DNA from: Oscheius tipulae
Taxonomy: Eukaryota > Nematoda > Chromadorea > Rhabditida > Rhabditidae
Direction: 5' to 3'
Assembly: GCA_037178975.1 (NCBI GenBank)
Contig: JASJZH010000004.1
Coordinates: forward strand, 10,478,001 to 10,542,000
Length of the DNA: 64,000 nt
A program made the position numbers and the translations under genes. The notes under the pieces were generated by a model. It was not told the origin of the DNA. It worked only from the letters and a program-made list of their open reading frames with translations, and made no database searches. This document shows, piece after piece, positions 12,925-23,222 of the stretch (position 1 is the stretch's first letter; every line of letters starts with the position of its first letter).

Positions 12925-13615
12925 GAGATCAACAAGAAGGTCAAGACCCATCCCATCCTCGAATTCTGGAAGAAGGCAGGTTCCGTCAAGACCAGCAAGG
13001 GACAAGAGCTGATGGAGAGCTGCCTTGACTGCAAGCTCGAGTACGATGGAATTCTTGAAACAATGCTCAGAGACAAAAACTTCATCGCCAAGCAAATCCA
13101 GGACTTTGCTTGTCTTGAACTTCTTCCCAAGAACTTCACTCCTTCTTGCGAGGATTTCCTCAGTATGTACCTCCCGACCGTCCTAGACCTGACCATCAAG
13201 CAGTTCAGTGGAGACAGCATTTGTGAGAAGAAGCAGTGCTGCAGCCAGCAGTCTCGTGAGTTTTGAGGAGAGACACAGGGAGACAGAAAGACAGAGAGAC
13301 AGAGGGACAGAGAGACAGAGGCTCTCCGAACGCTCTTTTCCAGTTGTCGCCCTGGCCGCCGTCTCCGTCAAGGAACAAAAGGAGCTTGCCCTGAAGAGCT
13401 GTGCTCATCTCCAGTCCTTTATTGCCGAGCACTTCGCCGGAACCGAGATGCGTGTCAATGCCATCGCCACCGCCCATGAACAGTTCTGCGACCGAGTCCC
13501 GTCGGTCCTTCATAACATCTGCTACCGTGCTACTGAGGCCATCGTTCCCAAGTTCCTCCATGTCTTTGCTAGTCTTGCTGCCCAGGGACACTATTGCGGA
13601 CTCCGCGGACAGTAA
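12925..13615 (+). CDS. saposin domains 3 and 4; probably the 3' part of the same precursor
   Basis: Exons 12925-13255 and 13344-13615 join in phase and end in TAA. Domain 3 has the six-cysteine saposin pattern (CLDC, FAC, SCE, SICEKKQC). Domain 4 keeps the helical layout but only four cysteines (KSC, QFC, NIC, HYC), having lost CxxC partner 2 and the last cysteine. No ATG with a signal peptide is visible between 12480 and 12925. Splicing from the donor at 12348 to the acceptor TTTTAG before 12925 is in phase and would give one 423-residue, four-saposin precursor. A separate gene with an unrecognised first exon is the alternative. The intron at 13256-13343 is a GACAGAGA tract. Confidence 0.8.
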
Positions 13616-13656
13616 ATTGTGAGGATGAAGATTGAGAACAGGGTTTTTAATGACCA

Positions 13657-13662
13657 ATAAAT
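13657..13662 (+). terminator. poly(A) signal AATAAA of the long saposin transcript
   Basis: A canonical AATAAA lies about 42 bases after the stop of the last saposin exon, followed by TG-rich sequence. Confidence 0.75.
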
Positions 13663-15342
13663 GTGCATTGTGTTGACTGTCAGTGACAGTGACAGTCCTC
13701 ATTCTCATCTCAGCCCTTTATCATCATTCTCAGCCATTCTCGTCAATCCTTTCCCATCCCTTTAAGAAACTTTTATCTATTTTTCTTGGTGATTGACTAT
13801 ATAATTCTCAGAGAACGACGCATGCATTCCAATCGGCTCTCTCTCTGTCTCTCTCTCTCCGCATATATCCGATTGCGCCCACCGTCAATAATTCATCTCC
13901 TTTTTCTCTCCCAAAATTTTAGCAGAAACAGATGTAAACAGGAGAAAAAGAGTTGCGATCCCTTAAAAAGCCAAGTCGTGCTACCTGTTCCTTTGGTCCG
14001 TTGGTAGGAAACACTTCTGGGGCTGAGAAATTCTAGCTTTCAGCTTTCGAACTTGCAAACTTCTGACCCAAGAGACCATGAGAGAGAGTCTATTTGGAAC
14101 TTGTAGAGGCAACTCGAGTTGACCAAATTTGGATTTTCTGCAAAAAAAATTATCAATGTGGGTCTCGCGGTGAAGTGTTGAGATAGAATCAAGGGCATGC
14201 TTTCCAGAGTATTACGACAGGATTATTCCTGGCCTTCTCATCATTTCGAAGTCACATACCTTGCGTGCCAATAGGCTCAATTACTCATCTTCCGGGGCAT
14301 GAAACCACCTTTTCCTTTTTTCCTGAAAACCAACCAGCCACCCCCTGCTTCCCTTACAAAGTAAACACTGTGTCTTTGTTGACAATCGGGCCAAAGTTTT
14401 GGCTATAAAGGTGGTTGCGCCCGGTGCTGTATCAGTGAACCACCTTAGATCAGTTTTTGTCCCTTCTCTTTGCATTTTAAAGACGAAAATGAATGGGGCG
14501 TGAGGTCTGGTCAGTGACCCTCTCTCTTCCAGAGAGTGTAATGCTGTACCGGGTGGACAGAAAGAGGGTGAGACTCTCTCTGACCTCTCGTTTCTTTCAC
14601 AACAATCCACCCTCAACCACTCTGCCTCCTTTATGCGCGGGAATGAGTCAGCCGCCACCGATGTTTTGAAACGTCTTAGTTTCATTGCGTCTTGTCGCAT
14701 TCTCGGAGAGACTTCCAAAACGAACCTCTCATTTTTCTCAACTTTTTAAATTACTATCTCTCTGAATTATAAGGAGTTTCTAAAAACACTAGCAGAAAAA
14801 AGACCACTCGAAGCTACTTCGTCATGGTCTGAGGGTACCACTGTTACGATCACTTTGAGCCTGAAAGCTGAATTGGAGGAGCGTGGCCTGGTACATATAG
14901 AAATTGGCGGCACGGGTGGAACTATGGGGCCTCATTAGTACAAATCAAAGCAGTACGGCGGTGCCTTGCCGCTGTGTCAGTACAGAACTACCCTAGTCTT
15001 TGTCTCACCTTTATTCGGTTCATGGTGGAGCTTTTCCGAAGATTCGACATTTTGTTCTGGGTGAAGCGATAGTCTATGCAATTTGGGTGCAATGCAAGTT
15101 TTTTTTAATTTCCAAAAACTTTCATAGCTTTCGAAGAACATCCAGCAAGAAGGTACGTAGGTTATTTTTAGCTTTCGCTACTGGATGTTGTGCGTAACTT
15201 TTCCTCTTGACCCTTGTTTCGCCCCACTCTTCCCGCCACAAGTTCTCCCAGGGGACAAGGTCAGAAATTCAAATGCTGAAAAGTGACGCGCCTTTCTCTG
15301 TCTCTCTGTTTATCATCTTCCACCCAATTGTGCCTCAAACAG
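13663..15342. other. intergenic stretch, no supported gene
   Basis: A 145-codon minus-strand frame at 14281-14718 has no signal, domain or splice context and is not called. The rest is A/T- and pyrimidine-rich spacer. A second CT-rich tract lies at 13840-13860. Confidence 0.5.
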
Positions 15343-15350
15343 TATAAAAA
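15343..15350 (+). promoter_or_regulatory. possible TATA box upstream of the CRIP gene
   Basis: TATAAAAA lies 193 bases before the CRIP start codon and is followed by a pyrimidine-rich leader. It is the only such element close to this start. Confidence 0.35.
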
Positions 15351-15542
15351 GTCACCATTTCCCCGTTTCCTTTTACAATTCTTAACAGATGCGTCACCTT
15401 CATCGCGCTTTTCACCCACTCAACTAACAAACACCTTTCCTTTTTCTTTCTCCTTCAACCTCTTTCTTATCAGCAGCTCCCAAGCTCGTTGACACATTCC
15501 GCTCTCATTATCTCTGTCAGTTCTATCTTCTTCTAGAAAAGC

Positions 15543-15944
15543 ATGCCGAACTGCCCCGCCTGTAGCAAGCCCGTCTATTTTGCCGAAAAAGTCACCTCTT
15601 TGGGCAAGGACTGGCATCGTCCCTGTCTCCGTTGCAACAACGAGACTTGCAAGAAGACCCTGATCTCTGGAGGACATGCTGAGGTAACTTATAGTCTCTG
15701 TCGCACTGTCTCTCTGTGTTTTTGCCTCTGTCTCTCGGTATCTTCGTCCCTCTCACTGTGCCTCTGTGTTTCTGTATCTCCGCGTGTCTTTGTCTCTAAA
15801 TATCTCTGTGTCTCTCTGTGACCGACTCATTTTCAGCACGATGGCAGACCCTACTGCAACCGCTGCTACGGAGCCCTCTTTGGCCCCAAGGGTTACGGAC
15901 ACGGAGGTACTGAGAGCCACACCTTCCTTGGAGGAAGCACCTAG
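15543..15944 (+). CDS. CRIP1: cysteine-rich intestinal protein (CRIP), single LIM domain
   Basis: Two exons, 15543-15683 and 15837-15944, join in phase 0 to give 82 residues, the normal CRIP length. Residues 1-60 form one LIM domain with zinc ligands at C4, C7, H25, C28 (first site), then C31, C36 and the CNRC pair (second site). Family hallmarks [31 protein letters not shown] and the ESHTF tail are present. In vertebrate CRIP1 the first pair of the second site is CxxC; here it is C-x4-C (CNNETC), a two-residue insertion. CRIP proteins are small cytoplasmic/nuclear zinc proteins thought to act as protein-interaction adaptors; nematodes carry a homologue known as valv-1. The 153-base intron is a TCTGTCTC tract. 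Confidence 0.93.
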
Positions 15945-15996
15945 TTTTCCGGGATTAAGGACGAAAATTACGCTTACTATGTATGACATTCCATGA

Positions 15997-16002
15997 AATA
16001 AA
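15997..16002 (+). terminator. poly(A) signal AATAAA of the CRIP gene
   Basis: A canonical AATAAA lies 53 bases after the TAG at 15942-15944. Confidence 0.8.
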
Positions 16003-16186
16003 ATGTATACAGTGCACAAACATGAGGATTTTTTTTAATCTACAATGAGATATGTTCTAGATGAAAGTGAATGTGGCAAAGCATATCTGCGACAACATGG
16101 AAAAAGAGGGGGTACGAAACCCATTATAGATAGAATGTGTAGTCGGCTACTTGCGAGAAGAAGTTTAGTGCTAGAATTGTTTCCTT

Positions 16187-16678
16187 TTATAAGAAGAATA
16201 GCGCTGTTGGAACAGAGTTGGCTTTTTTTTCCTGGGCATCAGCATCGAGCTCTCGTCCGTAGTTTGCCATGAGATCGAAGAAGGCTTGCGGGCTCCGAGC
16301 AGCATCAGGATCTCCTTTGTACCCAGAGTAAGTTCCATCTTCTGTACAGGGTGCTGTAGCCAGAGCATTCCCATGAAAAATGATACTGCCATGATCCGGG
16401 TGCCATGTTCAGCAGATTATTGAAAGAACATTTGAAAGGAAGAAGAGATTTTTTTGAGAAACCGCGGGTAGAAAAATGATCACAAAGTATAGGTTGGTCT
16501 GATTTTTCACCAGCATTTTGACGTTGTGAATGAAGATATGGTTACCAGTTACCAAAGCACGAAAATCGTCTTCTGGAGGAGTTTGGAGGCCAGCTTTTCT
16601 ACCGTGTACTTCCACAGCTATTGCTACAAACAAGAGTATATTACACAATGATATAATGCTAAAAATGAAGACGCCCAC
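16187..16678 (-). CDS. possible secreted protein, exon joining unresolved
   Basis: The minus-strand frame from 16678 opens with a strong signal peptide (MGVFIFSIISLCNILLFVAI) followed by a soluble segment ending near HNVKML, with GT donors near 16550 and 16510. A second coding-like frame runs from about 16386 to the TAA at 16187-16189. It contains TEDGTYSGYKGDPDAA and QAFFDLMANYGREL and looks protein-like. The only AG acceptor open to it (GGCAG, about 16387) needs a phase-2 donor, and I found none in exon 1. The model may lack a small exon, or the gene may be broken. No family was recognised. Confidence 0.33.
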
Positions 16679-18089
16679 TTTTCATTTGGTAGATCATTTT
16701 CCATTTATCGCACCATCGCAGTGGAACTTGAATGAAAATGGTAGGATTGAGCTGGGATCATCAAGTACCTTTCAATGCAGTTTGAACGAGAATAACAAAA
16801 GAACTGCAACAGTGGTGTGACTATATCGCGTAAAACATACTTCTCTACAATTCTGTAGATTTAGGTGAGGAATTCTAATGCTGAACTTCGTCAAATCCTT
16901 ATTCAACAAGGTGTTAGTTTCTTTGCATAGCCTGAGTGAATGAGAAAATGCTTTGTAATGCATCTGTAATAGGTTGTGAGATAGAGAGAAACAGAGGGAC
17001 AGACAGAGACAGAGACAGCGAAACTGACAAACTTTAGAAAAGATGCCCATTAAATCTCGGTACCCAATATTCTTTAGGTTCTGGAAGAGAAATAGAACGT
17101 CTGGATCGTTTCATAAGAGAGTATCGATTTCTGTTTCAATTTTGTGTGCTCTTGTTTTGGAACTTTTCAAGTGTCCGAGTGAAAAGTACTGACTAGTTCA
17201 AAATTGATGTTTCAGAACAATTATTAGTTAATAGGCCTGTTAGGGTGGCCACAAGCCCTCTCCTTCTATCTCTTTCTGACACATTCTCGTCTCTGATGCT
17301 CTCCCATAGATCATATAAACCGATTACACATCTTCTATACGTCCCCCGTCTTCTCACATTCAATCTCATTGACGCTCAACTGGAAATATTTTCTTGACGA
17401 TGGGATTAGCCTCTCTCCATCTATCAGAAGATTAATTTCGGGGTTTCGGCTCAAGAGGCCCGAATTAGCTTTTGTAGGGGAAAGGTCGTGGATCTAGCAC
17501 GAATGTCAGATAGACAGGGAGACAGAGAGATAAGAAGATATAAATGCAGAGAGTCGAAATTAATTAGGTTATTTGGTTTTGAAGCGAAGGTTTGCACAGT
17601 TGGCTACTAGCCAAAAAGCAGAGAGACAGAGCCGAACTTGTATTCCACTATTCTCAATTTTCCCTTTAAACCCATGGGTACTCTCTGTTTCTCTCCCTAA
17701 GAGACACCATTTCCTTCCAGGACTTCCTGTAACCCAAATCTCCAAAACCAGAGATCGGAGCATCATTGTCCAAGCAATAACTTTCTCTAATCCCTATTCA
17801 GAAGACCTTGATAGGCACAACTAATGGCAAAAAGAATGATATAGCAGACGATCTTTGGCTCGCATTCATAATCAAAAGGATATTCAGGTAGAAAAAGATG
17901 AGAAGTCGTGTCCTGATTGCTTGCTCTTTGTGCAAAATCGTAGTTCCTACTGATTTATTAATTGTAGTCATCCAACGGTGTTTATGTGAGGGGAAACACC
18001 TCGGGATCATGTGAAGGTGGAGCGTGACTGACTCTCTGAAGTTGGAATGAGTACTTAAGAGTAGAGAGTTTGTGAACTTGGAGACTTTA

Positions 18090-18660
18090 AAGTAGAAGGA
18101 ATGTTCAGACAGCGACAGTGAATGTCAAAACAGAGTAGAAACCCATAGCTCCGAGGATAACCACTTTTCCAGTTCGTAGTCGGCTTTGTTTCCGTCTTCT
18201 TATCTCTTTGAAGCGGATATGAGGGGTAATAGGCAGAGAGTCCGAGAACTTGGAGACAATTACAGTGACAGTGTGCTTGACTACAGTTCTTAGACTAGTC
18301 AGTTGTAGTTGTTTCGGCTTCGCTGTGTGCCTGCGATCTCCTATGTGGATTTCGCATCTATTTCGTATTCTTCCTGTGTGAAACATATTCCTCGCATCAT
18401 TGTGATAACGATAAATCTGGTAAAATCCTTGTGTTAGTTTTGTCGATTCTAGAGCATCTCTTAAGACAAAAGACTCGTTTCTCAGGAACTTCCGTTCCCG
18501 GCCTTTTTCCTCCGGCGCTCTCACGTCGGGCTTCTCTTTTCCGGGCACCAGTTAAATGCTGCTCGGGAATTGCTTCAACGATACAGAGTGCATATTCAGC
18601 TATATAATAGAAGGAATTGTTTAGACAGTTTACCACTTTCCCAGTTGGAGGTCAGCTTTA
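18090..18660. repeat. diverged direct repeat, copies about 480-510 bases apart
   Basis: Words in the first copy (AGAAGGAATGTTCAGACAG at 18095; CACTTTTCCAGTTCGTAGTC near 18162) recur in order in the second (AGAAGGAATTGTTTAGACAG at 18608; CACTTTCCCAGTTGGAGGTC near 18632). Between the words the copies differ by deletions. Confidence 0.5.
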
Positions 18661-19130
18661 TTTCTGTCTGATAATCTGCACAGAGACCGCTCTTTGAAAA
18701 CTAATTGTAGTCTTTATCCCCTTAATCTTGCCAAGAATACCTTTGACGTGGCTTGACCTGGCTTCGTTTTAACCTAAAGTAGTCCTCAATCAAAGACTCT
18801 GTACTTCCCACTTCAAAGTTGCACCTTTGGCTAGGGATAATAGGGACCTGGAGGGATGATCTATCATCCCTGCTTCACTGATGGGTTAAAACTTTTCTGG
18901 CTTCTATTGTAAAGCAGAGTTTCCACTGACTTGAAAAGGAAGATGTTGATGGAAGAATTTGGTATGATGAGAATCAAGAGAATAAGGTATGAGTAGCCTG
19001 AAAGACTGTCTCCCTACTTGTCTCTCGGGCTGCTAGGTTACTATCCAAAGCTTTGCTTCAAAGCTAAATGACAGAATTAGTTTTTTTTTCAAGCATTATC
19101 ATATCAGTAATTGAATGCAAATCCTTGGCA

Positions 19131-19266
19131 AATCAAGCGTTATGCCTGTAATCCCAACAATTTTTGTCCAAAAGCAAGCTCTTTAATCAACTCGTCTCCT
19201 TCGAAGATGGCTGCTTTCTACAATGGTCGTGCAGAAGTCGGGATAGTTGTTCGTACTGCCTTCCAA
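19131..19266 (+). repeat. dispersed repeat, copy A (other copy at 49014)
   Basis: This copy shares ordered near-identical blocks with 49014-49149: CGTTA.GCCTGTA.TCCCAACA, CAACTCGTC.CCTTC.AAG, CTGC.TTCTACAA and GCCTTCCA. Both copies lie on the plus strand and are about 136 bases long. No coding content was recognised. Confidence 0.6.
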
Positions 19267-21062
19267 AAATCAAAGCCGTAGCCTTACAGCTGCATGTTGA
19301 AATGGCGGGAATTAATCTGTCTCTGTCGTTCTCGATGTCTCTTTTCTCTGTCTTTCTGTCTCTCTGTCTCCCATAGCCCCCAAACCCTCTTCTATCCCAA
19401 TTGTTTAGTCAGTAGCCAATTTCAAGCGATCGCAAATCCCTTAATCCTGTTCAGTACTCCTTGTCGGCAGAGGGGGGATTATCCTTCTTCAGATTGCAGC
19501 CTGAAGAAGGGGGAAGTGAAGACAGACTTATAGAAATCAAGGGCTTCTCAGGGTCATACGCGGGGGACATGTCCGAGATCATGAGTCAAAGGCAGAACCA
19601 GAGACAGACACAGATGTGAGCAGGAACTTTCAGAACAAAATTAAGGTTGGTTTTGTGATCCCAGAGCTTCTGAATCAAGTTCAGTAGATCACTCCTTTTC
19701 TCGGGATTGCAACGGAAATTGGACTCCTAGCATTTGTACACATAGACTATCCCCTGAATATGTCACTATTAGTCTTGCAAAAGCAAAGGAATGTTCCAAA
19801 AAGACGAGATTCACCGGAACACTACTGTTGAAATCGTTATCCTCAGAGAGATGTTACCTCGCGCGGGAAAACAATCATCTTCTGTTGCATCCGAAGTAGT
19901 GCCTCCTTATTACCGTTCTGAGGAAAAGTTCTAACAGAACACAGTCCTCACAAATGGCATGTTACATTTATGTGTGTTCAAATTGTCCTAAATTATAGCA
20001 GTGATTCTAATTGTTTTATCTGTGTTAATGTAGCGGTTTCCGGAGCCTATCGTTGAGGGTATCTTAGCTTAGATTTGCAGTCTATCTGTCCTCAGAAAAT
20101 CGACAAATTGGTGCGATGCCTGCTCTGTGGGTTGTCCTATCTGATTCTTGTGTTGCGTATCTTTTTTAGAGAGTCAGAGGGACAGTGAGACAGATTCACA
20201 GAGAGTCAGAGAGATTTTTCTCGCTCTTGTCCAGCTCTGCACTTTTTCCTTATAGACTGACTTAACACAAACATCCAAACCTCTAACCTTTCTCTCATTA
20301 CGCATTGTTTTGCTAAATAGTTTAGGACGAGCCCAAACTAATCCAGCTTTGTCACTTGACTATCTCTGTCCTTTAACGAGACAGTCAAGTGGACCCAAAC
20401 AATGTTCGCTCCATTTGATCCCAGAAAATGTTTCATAAGGTAGATGAAAACTCTGAATACTATAACCCATGTGACACGAAAGGGTCTCCCTCTTCTATGC
20501 CTTCCAACTTTTTTTCTGAATACATTCAATCAAAAACGTTTCCAGATAACTTGAAGATTGTACGTGCTTGAGCTTGTTTGTATTCTGAACGACTCTTTGG
20601 CCTTTTTTGTGTAGCAGAGAGGAAATCCTTGAGATGGCAAATGGACTTATTGAAACCTTAGCACGGGTAAACAAGACATTCCCATGACCTGGTCACATTT
20701 CCGGTGCTCTGGGAGAGGGAGGGGAAGAGTACAGAGTACAATCTTGAACGAATAGTCTCTCTGTTTCTCTGTCTCATTGTCTTGTTTGTTGTTTGATGAT
20801 AAAATTCTTCCCAGCCCTCCCTCACGTGCAAACCACCTGCCAAATCACAAAATCAGGTGGTCAAGCTGATTTCCGAGATATTATTTCGAAAATCCTCGTC
20901 ACTCTGAACTCCCAACCTGTACCAATACCCTCCTGTCTCATATTCTCTTAATCTCCTGCTCTCTTCAGGGTTTCTTCAGCCCGCCCTCCTCCCATTCTCT
21001 CAAGACACGAAGGCTCCGCCCCATCCACCCTCGTAGTCTTCATACCTTCACACTCACATACC

Positions 21063-23222
21063 ATGCGTACCATGATCCTCCTCCCGCTTCTGGCTGCTCT
21101 CTTCGCCTGCTATTGCTCAACAGTCTCCGCACAGATGACCTTCTCCGATCACTGGAGCAAGAAGAACAGCTTCCCAGCTAGGCCGAGGTAAGAATAAGTT
21201 GAAGTTGGGCTTAGAACTCTCTAGCCGTGGCAAACCTTGTTTAACATAAACTTTGGGGGGCAGTACCTCTTGAAGTGAGTCACTTTCAGTGAGTTCGGAC
21301 TTTAGGAATACTCTTCCGATAGACATCACCTTCTGTCATCAGATCATTTCCCCTTCGGTATAGCGCTTCGTGTTCGGGATCCTAGAGTAGTCTGACCCTC
21401 AGTGAACGCTCTGAAGATTTCCAAGCTATCACTATGGCTGGGTTGAACTGACATCGGTAAACCGTTTTCCAACTCTTCGTGCTTGGATTAGAAGCAAATT
21501 TTGTAAGAACTACTGGTAGTGAGACGCTGAGAGTGAGCTTTCAGCATAGATTGTTATTCGGATGCTCCTAAGCCATTACTATTTACCGTTAGACTCAACG
21601 CTGTTTCTTTTGACTGTCAGATACTTGGCAGGTATTACCCTGTCACTCTGAAGTAGACAGTCACACGGCCAAGATGTAGTCTCTCTTGGTTTCAGTTGAT
21701 ACTTTGGGAAAATAAAAGCGCTAACCTTTTGCTCGCTCTCTGCCAACAATCTTTAGAATCATGCACAATTGTTCACACTCTCCAGTGCTATTGGATAGAG
21801 ACCCACATGCTCAATTATGAAAAGTGTAGGAGGCCAGTGTTGTCTTTTTTCCAGCAATTCAGAGTTCCCCCAGGACCCGACTTGGAGTAGCGACTTCCGA
21901 TTAGGATCAGGCGTTTGCGTAACAAAAATCTAGTCTCCGTCCAAGCCTCAACTCTTTGTCAGATATTCAATTAGAGACAGCTAACTGCGTTGGAAGAGAA
22001 AACTCAATAAGAACGGCATGGTGATGTTTGCAGTTTTTCTAGGCCTTTTTCGAAACTTCTAGGCCGAAAGCCTGTACGTTTCCGCCTCTATAATTAGGGA
22101 AACAGAGAACTGATTCCCATTGAACTGGGATCTTAGGAGAAAGTATACCGTTTCCTCTGAAGTGTAAGGAAGTCAGAAGGTTATACTAGAACTTAGCTCT
22201 AGATGTTAGAAGCTCAAGAGGTCTGTTTCATACTCACAGTGCCAGTGCCAGTGCCAAGCGATGAGATGCTTTGCAAACTTGTAAAATATGCTAAAGAACG
22301 TACAGAAGCCAGACAAGGTCTAAAAATCCGGGCAGTGACTTTATATGAACTGTCAGGCAAATACGCATGATACTGTGCCAGATACTCTATTCCCGGTTCA
22401 ATGTATTTCTATCTAACAGGATGCGCATGCGGCTGACCAGTACTAGCGAGCCTACGTACAGTTCCTTTACATGAAGAAAAGTGTTCGGTCACTTCAAGTT
22501 CATTTCTGGACGACCCTGTCTGTTTGAAAATTTCGATTTGTAACCCTTCTATAGTTGGAGTTTACTTGAAACTGATCTCGTCAACCGGTGGGCGGTCTCG
22601 GTTTCGATAGCGGGCAAGGTACCTTCTCGTTTTAAGCCGAGATCACGACCCACCTGTTCTAGTATTTTGGACTGCTGGACCAGCTTGACCCACTACCAGA
22701 TGATCAGCCCGCCTACACTGTCCAAACTATATAGCAGGCTTTTCAAACTAGATTTCATTAGGCTAGTCTTTTACGTTTCCCTGCCATTGTAGCCAGAACA
22801 CGACCTCTTAGTTCAAGCAAACTTTTTTAATGTAGTCTTTCCCATAATCAGAAACCTTGTTTGTCTTCCCAGGGTTTCCTCTCACTGTGCCCTTCTCGTA
22901 CACCAACATGTTTTGTATACTAGAGGCCCGGTTCCCATCTCGCCCTGTCAATAATTCACCTGCGAGCGATTAAGCTCCTCGCACACCCACAAGGAAGAAG
23001 CTCTGATAAATTATGATGGGAAGGCTGGGCTCTAATTGCGATCCTAGCACCAAACTTCCTGATCTCAAAAGACTAATCGGTCATTTTTTCAGTCTGAAAG
23101 ACGAGGCCGCCCCAATCTGCAAGGATGAGTACTTTTACCAGATGAAGATGGAATGGCTCCAGGATATGGTCAGACAGACCCAAAGAGAGCTGGTTCATTG
23201 CCGTGGAGGTCTCCGTAACTGA
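21063..23222 (+). CDS. AKH/GnRH-like (RPCH family) neuropeptide precursor
   Basis: Exon 1 (21063-21187) and exon 2 (23093-23222) join at phase 2 across a 1905-base intron, giving an 84-residue precursor. The signal peptide (MRTMILLPLLAALFA...VSA) is followed at once by QMTFSDHWSKK. The N-terminal Gln would cyclise to pGlu, and the QxTFxxxW core plus a dibasic KK site match the adipokinetic hormone / red-pigment-concentrating hormone / GnRH superfamily. The closest form I know is C. elegans NLP-47 (pQMTFTDQWT followed by KK). As there, no Gly for amidation precedes the dibasic site. The remainder has two cysteines (PIC, VHC), as in AKH-associated peptides. Known members act through the GnRH/AKH receptor in energy use and reproduction. 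Precursor length and layout fit the family well. Confidence 0.88.

Larger units (their letters stand above)
16679..21062. other. gene-poor stretch with repeats
   Basis: No gene is supported here. A minus-strand frame at 18105-18548 is 147 codons long and ends in a hydrophobic tail (KVVILGAMGFYSVLTF), but it lacks a signal, cysteines or splice context. The stretch contains a diverged direct repeat (18.1 and 18.6 kb), one copy of a dispersed repeat (19131-19266) and several GAGACAGA or TCTGTCTC tracts, for example 16980-17020 and 17510-17540. Confidence 0.5.

Noticed and set aside
12794-13012. Plus-strand frame that might give the second saposin gene its own start
   Set aside because: Its frame differs from the saposin frame and it has no signal peptide.
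14281-14718. 145-codon open frame on the minus strand
   Set aside because: No signal peptide, domain, splice context or poly(A) signal; composition is compatible with chance.
18105-18548. 147-codon open frame on the minus strand with hydrophobic C-terminus
   Set aside because: Overlaps a diverged direct repeat, lacks a credible start and any family motif.
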